45,156 bases of DNA from Clostridium lacusfryxellense (GTDB lineage Bacteria > Bacillota > Clostridia > Clostridiales > Clostridiaceae), in assembly GCF_018861735.1 (NCBI RefSeq), contig NZ_JAHLEB010000043.1, forward strand, positions 1-45,156, written 5' to 3'. Below are positions 1-7,156 of the stretch, one piece after another. A program made the position numbers and the translations under genes. Below the pieces are notes generated by a model that worked only from the letters and a program-made list of their open reading frames with translations, was not told where the DNA came from and searched no databases. Each line of letters starts with the position of its first letter. The first letter of the stretch is position 1.

Positions 1-44
1 GCCTTAATTTTTTGTTGATCTGAGATAATTGATTTTCTTCCCAT
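1..44 (-). CDS. Start of an unknown gene, cut by the window edge
   Basis: An ATG on the minus strand lies 6-12 bases after an AGGAGGG ribosome binding site and opens a frame that runs off the window. Only 14 residues are visible, MGRKSIISDQQKIK. The opening MGR-x-S-x-x-S-D loosely recalls the N-terminus of some alpha/beta-type small acid-soluble spore proteins, but this is too short to assign. It lies downstream of sdaAA on the same strand, about 107 bases beyond its stop. Confidence 0.5.
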   Translation of the reverse strand, partial: MGRKSIISDQQKIK

Positions 45-151
45 AAAAAATAGCCCTCCTTATAGCAAACAGTTTTATTATTTAACTGTCTACCATAAGG
101 GGAGCATATCATAAGGATGTCCCTCTCTTAACTTATAATAATGACTTATTG

Positions 152-1027
152 TTATTCAAATAAAATTTCCTTTGCAAGCCTTAATCCCGTAGGTGTAGTT
201 GCACAACCTCCCATAGCTGTCTCTCTTAATTCGCAAGGTAACTGCTTTCCAATCTTGTACATAGCAATTACTGTATCGTCAAAAGGTATTCGACTTGTAA
301 CTCCACTCATAGTAACATCTGCAGTAGTTAAAGCACTTACTGCTCCTGCAATATTCCTTTTAGCACAAGGCACCTCAACGAGTCCCGCAACAGGATCACA
401 TACAAGACCTAATATGTTTTTAATCACAATAGCCGCTGCATCTAATGCCATTGCAGGAGTACCTCCCATCATTTCAACTACCGCAGCTGCCCCCATTGCA
501 GCAGCTGAGCCACATTCAGCCTGACATCCACCTTCTGCTCCTGATAATGTAGCATTCTTAGCTATTATAATCCCTACGCCCGAAGCCGTGAACAATGCAT
601 TAATCAGGTCATCTTCAGTTTTACCTAGTTTCTCACCTGCTGTAATAACTACTGCAGGAATAATTCCACAGGACCCAGCCGTTGGCGCAGCAACTATCTT
701 ACCCATAGCTGCGTTTACTTCAGAGCAAGAGACAGCACGAGCCATCGCTCTTACCATAAATCCACCTGTAAGAGAGTTTCCCGCCTCCTCATATCTTTTG
801 AGTTTAATCGAGTCTCCTCCTATTAAACCACTTATTGATCTAGTTTCATGTGTAAGTCCATACTCTGCAGCTTCTCTCATTGTATTCAAATTTTTTCTCA
901 TTTTTTCAATAACTTCGCTTCGAGTACTCCCACTTTCTTCTACTTCACACCTTATTGTATATTCCCAAATCGGTATATTTTTTTCATTGCATACGTTTAT
1001 AAGGTTTATTCCTTTATCTACAAACAC
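152..1027 (-). CDS. sdaAA: L-serine dehydratase, iron-sulfur-dependent, alpha subunit
   Basis: Catalytic subunit of the bacterial Fe-S L-serine ammonia-lyase, which converts L-serine to pyruvate and ammonia in the cytoplasm. The 291 residues match the usual length. Cysteine-bearing segments typical of the family are visible: GSCGIIPA near residue 118, GGCQAECGSAAAMGAA near 166, CDPVAGLVEVPCAKRN near 211, and a C-terminal GGCATTPTGLRLAKE; these supply ligands of the 4Fe-4S cluster. The ATG follows an AAGGAGG site. It is the second gene of the sdaAB-sdaAA pair (74-base gap), so the two are probably co-transcribed. In an anaerobe the enzyme feeds serine carbon into pyruvate fermentation. Confidence 0.95.
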   Translation of the reverse strand: MFVDKGINLINVCNEKNIPIWEYTIRCEVEESGSTRSEVIEKMRKNLNTMREAAEYGLTHETRSISGLIGGDSIKLKRYEEAGNSLTGGFMVRAMARAVSCSEVNAAMGKIVAAPTAGSCGIIPAVVITAGEKLGKTEDDLINALFTASGVGIIIAKNATLSGAEGGCQAECGSAAAMGAAAVVEMMGGTPAMALDAAAIVIKNILGLVCDPVAGLVEVPCAKRNIAGAVSALTTADVTMSGVTSRIPFDDTVIAMYKIGKQLPCELRETAMGGCATTPTGLRLAKEILFE

Positions 1028-1101
1028 ATTTTTTCCTCCTTAGTAACTCTTTAGCTATATTATTTGTTAATCATTCGCTCTCGCTTAAATTATATATACT
1101 A

Positions 1102-1776
1102 TTACTGTGCCACTGGTGATATTTGTCTTGTACTATAAATATTATCCATAGACTTGATCTTATCTAGTACATTCTCAGTCACTATACTATCCGTTTCAAA
1201 TAACATAGACGCTTTTAACCCTCTGCTATTTCTAAACACCTTCATTGATGCTATATTAACATTTTCTTCATATAATAATGCACTTACTTTTGAAATCATA
1301 CCCGGAATATCTTTATGGCTAATTATAATTGTTGGATAGTTACCTGTAAATTCAACTGGTTTACCATCAACTTCGTATATTAAAATATTCCCGCCTCCAA
1401 CAGAAGACCCAGCAATTTCAACTATTGTTCCATTTTCTTTTGTAATAATAAACTTAACTGTGTTTGGATGAACATCACCCAAATCACCTAAGGTAAACTC
1501 TATTTGGAGCCCTTGCTCTTTAGCCATGCTAATAGAATCTTTAAGTCTATCATCCCAAGGATCCATCCCTAATATACCAGCAACTAATGCTCTATCTGAT
1601 CCATGACCCTTATAAGTTTTAGCAAAAGAACCATGTAAAACAAATTCCACTGATTTAATGTTTTTACCCGCGATAATAGATGCAATTTTGGCAAGTCTTG
1701 CAGCACCCGCAGTATGAGAACTTGACGGACCTACCATAATTGGGCCTAATATGTCAAAAGCACTGTAATTTTTCAT
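1102..1776 (-). CDS. sdaAB: L-serine dehydratase, iron-sulfur-dependent, beta subunit
   Basis: Partner of the downstream sdaAA product. The N-terminal half shows the conserved FDILGPIMVGPSSSHTAGAARLA segment (residues 8-30) and HGSFAKTYKGHGSDRALVAGILG (about 49-71). The C-terminal part, about residues 147-220, is an ACT-type regulatory domain (PTIIISHKDIPGMISKVSALL). The length of 224 residues is normal for the two-subunit form found in Firmicutes. An AAGGAG site precedes the ATG. It is first in the operon, and about 370 bases of non-coding DNA separate it from the nucleoside kinase gene upstream. Confidence 0.95.
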   Translation of the reverse strand: MKNYSAFDILGPIMVGPSSSHTAGAARLAKIASIIAGKNIKSVEFVLHGSFAKTYKGHGSDRALVAGILGMDPWDDRLKDSISMAKEQGLQIEFTLGDLGDVHPNTVKFIITKENGTIVEIAGSSVGGGNILIYEVDGKPVEFTGNYPTIIISHKDIPGMISKVSALLYEENVNIASMKVFRNSRGLKASMLFETDSIVTENVLDKIKSMDNIYSTRQISPVAQ

Positions 1777-2018
1777 TTTTTTCTCCTTATCCGTCTCTTT
1801 ATTATTGAAAACTATTACATTTTTTTATAACACAGAGACATATATTATTCTTTTGTATTTAGATGTTATTAATTTTATCTCTATTTAATCTTACTTCTAT
1901 CTTATTATACAATTTTTCTTGCGTAATTTGCAAGCGATGCAAGAAAATATTCATTTTTTTATTTTACAACTTTTTTAAGCATACAATTTTATCCAAAATG
2001 TCTCACAATAAGAACTAT

Positions 2019-2107
2019 AGAACTATTAAAGTTTCATTTAGAAATTCAGCTTTTGCGCATTTTATATAAGCAAAAGATTAGAATTTCTTAATGAAATTTC
2101 TTGTTCT
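2019..2107. repeat. Palindromic repeat, core-less copy (copy A)
   Basis: The arms are imperfect reverse complements: the left arm has GTTTCATTTAGAAATTC then TTTTGC (2031-2056), and the right arm has GCAAAAGATTAGAATTTC then TTAATGAAATTTC (2070-2100). Positions 2059-2093 are identical over 35 bases to 29360-29394 in copy D. The structured GC-richer core found in copies C and D is absent, and only about 14 bases separate the arms. It occupies most of the 370-base gap between sdaAB and the nucleoside kinase gene and could act as a transcript end for the latter. Nothing else is recognisable in the gap. Confidence 0.8.
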
Positions 2108-2147
2108 GAGTTAAATTGCGAGGCATGTAGAATATATTTTACACTCC

Positions 2148-3806
2148 CTAATACTTATAAAAACAACTTCCACCAGTGAATTCTCTAATTATTGAATTAT
2201 CTGGTACTAGATCCTTGTCTACATCTTTAAAAAAATTCAAGAAACTTCTTAATCTACTTGCTTGAAAATACACAGGACTATCTTCACCAATTGTACTAAG
2301 TTGCGCTAATGCAAACTTCTTGAGTACACAAAGTTCATAGACTGAACTAGAGTTAAACATTGCATCTGCCTGCTCTTGAAACACAAAGATGTTTTTTTCC
2401 TCTCCACGTTTTATTGAAGGCCACATTTTCAGTGTATCCTCTACATCATATCCTCTAGATAAATAATCTCTAACTATTCTTCTTGTCATCCTTACGTCTG
2501 TTGTAGAAATCCTGTTATGATCATCTAAATTCAGCTGCGTTATTGGACTTATATATATTTTGAACTTACTTTCCTTTGGTATTGAAGCTGTTAAAATTTC
2601 ATTTAACCCATGTATTCCTTCTATAACCATGACTCCGTTTTCAGGCATTTTAATTCTATTCCCTACCCATTCTCTTTTTCCTGTTCTAAAATTAAAACTT
2701 GGTATTTCGACTAATTCGCCTTTCAATAATAATTCAAGATCCTTATTAAATAATTCTAAATCTAAAGCATATATAGACTCAAAATCATATTCTCCATCTT
2801 CATCTCTTGGTGTTATTTCTCTATTAACAAAATAATCATCAAGCGAAATAAATGTAGGTATTAATCCATTTACTCTTAATTGAATTCCAAGCCTCTTTGA
2901 AAATGTAGTTTTACCAGAAGATGATGGACCTGCAATAAGAACTAATTTCACCTTTTCCTTTTGATGAATCATATCCGCAATATATGCGATTTTCTTTTCA
3001 TGAAGTGCCTCAGCCACCCTAATAAGATTAACTATATCACCATTCACTACTTCGTCATTTAGTGCACCAACACTTCCAACCCCTAATATTTCACCCCACT
3101 GCGCTGCTTCATTAAATACCTTAGCTAGCTTTTCTTGCTTGTAAAATTTAGGAATTCTATCAGGTTCCTCACTAGTTGGATATCTTAATATAAATCCCGG
3201 CTCATAATACATTATATCAAATGTTTTTAATACACCTGTTGAGTAAGCCATTGGTCCATAAAAATAATCATATCTACCATCTATCTCATAAAGCTTTATA
3301 TCCTTGGCGCTAACATATTTTAAAAGCTTTACTTTATCTTGCATATCATATTCCATAAAAATTTCTACTGCTCTAGCTTTTGGAAAAGATATTTTCCTTA
3401 TAGGAATATCTGCTTTTATTATTTCACTCATCCTATTTTTAATATCATATATATCATCAATATCCAGAGCTATTGTCTTATCAACTTCTCCGAATAAACC
3501 CTTACTTAAAGAATGCTCAATAGAAATCTTAGCTTTAGGGAACAATTCAGATATAGCTTTTATTAGTACAAACTGAAGTGTTCTAACGTATGTCTTCATT
3601 CCAACTGTTCCTGTAATATCTATGGGTTCAAATTTGCCTCCATTTGTTATGGTTGATCCGAGTTCATAAAATTTATTATTTAGTTTTCCTAAAACTATTG
3701 GCAAATCATTTAATATACTATTTTCTTTAATAAAATCATTTAATATAGTCCCCTCTAGAGCTAAAATGCTTCTACCATCTTTAAGTTCTATATTGAAACT
3801 CTCCAT
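2148..3806 (-). CDS. Nucleoside kinase of the uridine kinase / phosphoribulokinase family
   Basis: The C-terminal half is a uridine-kinase-like P-loop kinase. The Walker A motif GPSSSGKTTFSKRL lies near residue 290, followed by SLDDYFVNR and, further on, VMVIEGIHGLNE. The N-terminal ~280 residues resemble a TGS/threonyl-tRNA-synthetase-type accessory region (FNIELKDGRSILALEGTIL at the start, then the YFYGPMAYSTGVL stretch). This two-part architecture of about 550 residues is a known Firmicutes/Thermotogae family annotated simply as nucleoside kinase; the expected chemistry is phosphate transfer from a nucleoside triphosphate to a nucleoside, but the substrate is not determined. The gene is monocistronic and diverges from the DUF421 gene across a 126-base gap. 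Confidence 0.85.
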   Translation of the reverse strand: MESFNIELKDGRSILALEGTILNDFIKENSILNDLPIVLGKLNNKFYELGSTITNGGKFEPIDITGTVGMKTYVRTLQFVLIKAISELFPKAKISIEHSLSKGLFGEVDKTIALDIDDIYDIKNRMSEIIKADIPIRKISFPKARAVEIFMEYDMQDKVKLLKYVSAKDIKLYEIDGRYDYFYGPMAYSTGVLKTFDIMYYEPGFILRYPTSEEPDRIPKFYKQEKLAKVFNEAAQWGEILGVGSVGALNDEVVNGDIVNLIRVAEALHEKKIAYIADMIHQKEKVKLVLIAGPSSSGKTTFSKRLGIQLRVNGLIPTFISLDDYFVNREITPRDEDGEYDFESIYALDLELFNKDLELLLKGELVEIPSFNFRTGKREWVGNRIKMPENGVMVIEGIHGLNEILTASIPKESKFKIYISPITQLNLDDHNRISTTDVRMTRRIVRDYLSRGYDVEDTLKMWPSIKRGEEKNIFVFQEQADAMFNSSSVYELCVLKKFALAQLSTIGEDSPVYFQASRLRSFLNFFKDVDKDLVPDNSIIREFTGGSCFYKY

Positions 3807-3932
3807 ATAATCATCCCCTATATTTTACTGATTAATACCATTATACTGTAATATTAAAAAAATGTATCATGTACCCCTTATAATTTTTGGAATTAAACAA
3901 AACCTATATATTATATATTAAGAGGTGGTATT

Positions 3933-4622
3933 ATGCTCATTTTAGTAATCAGAACTTTTTTCCTATACTTTGCAGTAATTTTTATTATGAGGATGATGGG
4001 TAAAAAACAAATAGGTGAGCTTGAACCTTTCGAGCTTGTAATTGCATTAATGATTTCCGACCTTGCTACCTTACCCATGCAAGATATAAGAATTCCAATT
4101 TTACATGCAGTTATACCAATAGTAACATTGCTATTTTTGCAAGTATCTACATCATATTTTGAACTCAAAAGCGAAGTTGCTAGACGAATATTAACAGGCA
4201 CTCCAAGCATTTTAATAAAAGATGGTAAAATTGATATTTCAGAGCTGAGATATCAAAGGTTTAATATTAATGATCTATTAGAGGAGCTTAGGCTGAAAGG
4301 CTATTTCAACTTATCCGATGTCCAATATGCAATACTCGAAACTAGTGGCGAATTATCCATACTACCAAAAACTGGTCAGTGTAGCGCCACTAAAGATGAT
4401 ATAAACGTACCCATAACTCAAGAGTCTTTACCTGTACCTTTGATTATGGATGGCAATATTAATTATAAAAACTTACTTCTTCTAGAGAAGGATGAACTCT
4501 GGCTAGACGACATACTAATGAAACATAGAATCTCAAGTGCGCGAGATGTTTTCATAGGAATGATCGACTCCAAAAATAAGTTTTATTATCAACTTAAGGA
4601 AAGGAAAGGTAAGAAAGTATGA
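3933..4622 (+). CDS. DUF421 (YetF-type) membrane protein
   Basis: A 229-residue protein of the DUF421/YetF family. Three hydrophobic segments lie in the first ~80 residues (about 2-22, 35-50, 56-76) and are followed by a cytoplasmic domain beginning near LTGTPSILIKDGKI. The family motif MRMMGKKQIGELEPFELVIALMISDLA is visible at residues 16-42. The start has an AGAGGTGG site. Its stop overlaps the start of the next gene in an ATGA, so the two are translationally coupled. Members are widespread in spore-formers and have no established biochemical function. Confidence 0.88.
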   Translation: MLILVIRTFFLYFAVIFIMRMMGKKQIGELEPFELVIALMISDLATLPMQDIRIPILHAVIPIVTLLFLQVSTSYFELKSEVARRILTGTPSILIKDGKIDISELRYQRFNINDLLEELRLKGYFNLSDVQYAILETSGELSILPKTGQCSATKDDINVPITQESLPVPLIMDGNINYKNLLLLEKDELWLDDILMKHRISSARDVFIGMIDSKNKFYYQLKERKGKKV

Positions 4623-4999
4623 AAAGTCTTTGGATATCCTTTAGCTTATTTTTTTTAATGATAATAGGAATATTCTTTTCTGTTAATGGTATAAACAGTA
4701 GATGTAATCATCTACAAAGTTTGAATTCTAAGCTTGAAAGCTATATAATTGAAGAGAACTATCAAGATGCATATGATTTATCTCTAGATTATATAGCTGA
4801 ATGGAAAAAATCTTCTAAATTTTTAACTGTATTTATTCATCATGAAGATATAGATTATATAGATAGTGAGATTTTAAAATTAACTCAATATATAAAAAAC
4901 AAAGATAATTCAGAGGGCCTGGCAACTGTACATGTTTTAAAATATATTGTAGCTCATATAAAATCGCATGAAAAAGTATCTATAAGTAATATTTTTTGA
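4619..4999 (+). CDS. DUF4363-type small membrane-anchored protein
   Basis: A 126-residue protein with one N-terminal transmembrane segment or uncleaved signal (residues 4-22, ISFSLFFLMIIGIFFSVNG) and a helical extracytoplasmic domain rich in charged residues. The pairing with a DUF421 gene through a 4-base overlap is typical of clostridial genomes and suggests that the two proteins act together at the membrane. No catalytic motif is visible. No function is known for the family, and the DUF number was assigned from memory of this context. Confidence 0.7.
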   Translation: MKSLWISFSLFFLMIIGIFFSVNGINSRCNHLQSLNSKLESYIIEENYQDAYDLSLDYIAEWKKSSKFLTVFIHHEDIDYIDSEILKLTQYIKNKDNSEGLATVHVLKYIVAHIKSHEKVSISNIF

Positions 5000-5077
5000 T
5001 TTTTTTCTTTTGAGTATTTATAGTAAAAGGGTAGAATATATTCCATTTATAGCTTATAATTATCTTATATCAAAAAA

Positions 5078-5103
5078 GTCCCGCAGGGACAATATATGTC
5101 CCT
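5078..5103 (+). promoter_or_regulatory. Overlapping alternative hairpins in the fba leader
   Basis: GTCCC (5078-5082) can pair with GGGAC (5086-5090). The same GGGAC also belongs to AGGGACA (5085-5091), which pairs perfectly with TGTCCCT (5097-5103). The two stems are mutually exclusive. The second ends 12 bases before the Shine-Dalgarno sequence of fba. There is no T-tract, so it is not a simple terminator. A TATAAT at 5055-5060 could be the promoter -10, which would place both stems in the mRNA; the matching -35 is weak. Confidence 0.45.
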
Positions 5104-5132
5104 GTCACAAAATTTGAAAGGTGGAATTAATT

Positions 5133-6080
5133 ATGGCATTAGTTACTACTACTAAAATGTTCGAAAAAGCTCTTGAAGGAAAATACGCAATTGGAGCTTT
5201 TAACATCAATAACATGGAGATAATTCAAGGTGTTATTGACGCTTGTGCAATTCATAAATCAGCAGTTATACTTCAAGTATCAGGTGGAGCTATGAAATAC
5301 GCTAGACCTACTTACTTAAGGAAAATGGTAGAGGCAGCAATCGAAGACACAGGTCTTGATATTGCTCTTCATTTAGATCATGGTTCAGATTTAGCACAAT
5401 GTAAACTTGCAATAGCTTCTGGATTTACTTCAGTAATGTATGATGGTTCTCATCTTGATTATGAAGAAAATGTAAGAACAACTAAAGAAGTAGTTGAATA
5501 TGCTCACTCTAAAGGTGTTGTAGTTGAAGCTGAGCTTGGTAAACTTGCTGGAGTTGAAGATGCTGTTAACGTTTCAGCAGCAGATGCAACATATACAGAT
5601 CCAGAACAAGCAGTAGATTATGTAACAAGAACTGGTATAGATTCTTTAGCTGTAGCTATAGGAACAAGCCATGGTGCATATAAATTCAAAGGCGAACCTA
5701 AACTTGACTTTGAAAGATTAACTTTAATCACTAAAAAATTAGAAGAAGCTGGAATGCATAATTTCCCAATAGTTCTTCACGGAGCATCTGCAGTTGATCA
5801 AAGTTTTGTTACTATGATCAATGAATTTGGTGGCGAAATGAAGGGTGCAAAAGGAATTCCACTAGAAATGCTTAGACAAGCAGCCTCTATGGCTGTTTGT
5901 AAAATAAACATGGATACTGATTTAAGACTTGCTATGACTGGTTCAATAAGAAAAGTACTTACAAAAAATCTTGGCGAAATCGATCCTAGAAAATATCTTG
6001 GAGAAGCAAGAAATAACATAACTAAATTAGTTGAAGGTAAAATCACTAACGTTTTAGGTTCTGCTAATTCTTCAAAATAA
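5133..6080 (+). CDS. fba: Fructose-1,6-bisphosphate aldolase, class II
   Basis: Zinc-dependent glycolytic/gluconeogenic aldolase that interconverts fructose 1,6-bisphosphate with glyceraldehyde 3-phosphate and dihydroxyacetone phosphate. Family signatures are YAIGAFNINNMEIIQGV near the N-terminus, the zinc-ligand segment ALHLDHGSD, VMYDGSHLDYEENV, EAELGKLAGVED, GTSHGAYK, VLHGASAV and KINMDTDLRLAMTGSIR. An upstream in-frame GTG at 5121 lies inside the Shine-Dalgarno GAAAGGTGG, so the ATG at 5133 is the better start (315 residues). Its codon use and few rare codons suggest high expression. A strong hairpin follows the stop. Confidence 0.97.
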   Translation: MALVTTTKMFEKALEGKYAIGAFNINNMEIIQGVIDACAIHKSAVILQVSGGAMKYARPTYLRKMVEAAIEDTGLDIALHLDHGSDLAQCKLAIASGFTSVMYDGSHLDYEENVRTTKEVVEYAHSKGVVVEAELGKLAGVEDAVNVSAADATYTDPEQAVDYVTRTGIDSLAVAIGTSHGAYKFKGEPKLDFERLTLITKKLEEAGMHNFPIVLHGASAVDQSFVTMINEFGGEMKGAKGIPLEMLRQAASMAVCKINMDTDLRLAMTGSIRKVLTKNLGEIDPRKYLGEARNNITKLVEGKITNVLGSANSSK

Positions 6081-6107
6081 ATAAATAAATACAAACTAAA
6101 TAAAGTG

Positions 6108-6163
6108 AACCATCTCAAAATAGAAAGTAATTTCTATTTTCGAGATGGTTCATTTTTTTTATA
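6108..6163 (+). terminator. Hairpin terminator after fba, possibly also the left end of a decayed IS
   Basis: GAACCATCTCAAAATAGAAA pairs with TTTCTATTTTCGAGATGGTTC across a 4-base loop, and a run of eight T follows. This is a very strong rho-independent terminator for fba. The half-motif CCATCTCAAAAT also resembles the right-hand end of the neighbouring IS remnant (TGTCTCAAAATGA on the minus strand), so the hairpin may be the left end of that element doing duty as terminator. Confidence 0.75.
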
Positions 6164-6179
6164 AATACAAAAGCTAGAT

Positions 6180-6598
6180 TTAGAATCGAGGGACTTGTTA
6201 ACGTCGTAGGTAATTTACTTAATTAATTCGTTAAAAAATTAAAACCCTTACTGTGAAGTTGAATTTAAAAATATATTTATTGATGGGACAAAAATTTAAG
6301 CTAATGCTAATAAATATACTTTCATACGGAAGGAACCTACAAAAATATCTAAAGCGTAGCTTCATGAAAAAACAATAACAGATTGTCCAAAAATAAATTT
6401 TGAGTTTTAGAAAAAAAACCAGAGCCGAAGGCTGAAGTAATTTATTTGCATAATATTTTCTAAATGAAAATAAAAAATCTAATAATATAGAATTTGTGAG
6501 GTTTTATAAATCTTCTTTTTGTGGTATAAAAATAAAAGACAAATAAAAAAAGCGCCTGTCTCTTCATATTATTTTTGAATCATTTTGAGACAGCCCCC
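6180..6598 (+). pseudogene. Decayed IS1182-family transposase remnant
   Basis: The frame at 6276 reads FIDGTKI-stop-ANANKYTFIRKE, a broken form of the conserved IS1182-family segment around FIDGTKIEANANKYTF that carries the first catalytic aspartate. Stops and frame breaks follow. At the right end, CTGTCTC (6556-6562) and GAGACAG (6587-6593) form a terminal hairpin typical of such elements. Only about 0.5 kb of a roughly 1.6-kb element remains. It is a different, older lineage from the IS1182-type copy at 40.5 kb, whose ends start GAGGCCACTG. No functional protein can be made. Confidence 0.72.
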
Positions 6599-6659
6599 TC
6601 TAATTTATGTTTTTGCAGTTGACTTTATTGAATTTTATTATTTCCTTATACAATTAATA

Positions 6660-6778
6660 CTAGATACATATTATTGTATATATGATACAGTATGATTTTC
6701 TACGGGAGTGGCACCAAATAAGAAGAGCAGAAACATTGAAATTCCATTTAAAATTCTTCTTTTGCAAATATAAAATTC
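6660..6778. repeat. Palindromic repeat, left-arm half copy (copy B)
   Basis: Left arm of the repeat family: GCAGAAACATTGAAATTCC at 6727, then AAAATTCTTCTTTTGC and AAATATAAAATTC, matching copies C and D. The preceding ~65 bases (CTAGATACATATT..., TATGATACAG..., TTTCTACGGGAGTG) also match the DNA in front of copy C at 6881, so copies B and C form a tandem pair about 221 bases apart. No core and no right arm follow; the sequence passes into a CAGCCTACCGGCTAAAAG short repeat and then an AT-rich stretch. Confidence 0.75.
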
Positions 6779-6798
6779 AAAGCATATGTACTATATCT

Positions 6799-6832
6799 GC
6801 AGCCTACCGGCTAAAAGATTTTTTCGTGAAGT
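6799..6832 (+). repeat. Short GC-hairpin repeat, copy 1
   Basis: GCAGCCTACCGGCTAAAAG followed by ATTTTTTCGTG. Related copies lie at 28950-28990 and 29053-29084, in both cases close to another copy of the palindromic repeat family. The AGCC...GGCT part can form a small hairpin followed by a T-rich stretch, so it may act as a weak terminator. Confidence 0.5.
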
Positions 6833-6880
6833 TTATTAAGATTAATTATTTATTTATACTCCATCTATACTCCATCTATA

Positions 6881-7150
6881 CTAGATATATATTAGCGTAT
6901 ATATGATATAGTATGAATTTCTACGGGAGTGACATGAAATAAGAAATGCAGAAACATTGAAAGTTGATTTAGAAATTCTTGTTTTGCAAATATAAAATTC
7001 TCGTGAGCCTGACTGAAAGGAAGGCTAGCGAACCGGCGCACGCCGAATGTGAGCGGTAGATAATTTAATATTTTCAAAACAATAGAATTTTTTAATCAAC
7101 TTTCACGTTTCAAATTCTTATTTCATGTCACGCAGGAGGAACTCATACTG
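6881..7150. repeat. Palindromic repeat, full copy with core (copy C)
   Basis: The ends are reverse complementary: left GTGACATGAAATAAGAA (6929-6945) and right TTCTTATTTCATGTCAC (7116-7132). The inner arms GAAAGTTGATTTAGAAATTC and AGAATTTTTTAATCAACTTTC also pair. The core (about 7003-7060) is GC-richer and contains GCCT...AGGC, GGCG-CAC-GCC, and the motifs CTAGCGAACC and GTGAGCGGTAG that recur in copy D. It has no open frame of any size. The gap 6600-7150 otherwise holds nothing recognisable. It sits just beyond the stop of the minus-strand nucleoid protein gene. Confidence 0.8.
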
Positions 7151-7156
7151 GGTGCA

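Noticed and set aside
588-1043. 151-codon plus-strand frame opposite sdaAA
   Set aside because: It is a shadow of the sdaAA coding frame without its own ribosome binding site.
1918-1945. TTTCTTGC/GCAAGAAA hairpin as terminator
   Set aside because: The stem is short with a long loop and no T-tract on the relevant strand.
1863-2069. 68-codon frame between sdaAB and the nucleoside kinase gene
   Set aside because: It is AT-rich, without a ribosome binding site, and its end overlaps the repeat arm; the peptide is Phe/Leu-rich noise.
5121-5132. GTG start for the aldolase gene
   Set aside because: The GTG is part of the Shine-Dalgarno sequence itself; the ATG at 5133 is properly spaced.
6682-6906. 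Open frame of 74 codons in the repeat region
   Set aside because: It lies in and between copies B and C of the palindromic repeat, has no ribosome binding site, and shows no protein-like pattern.
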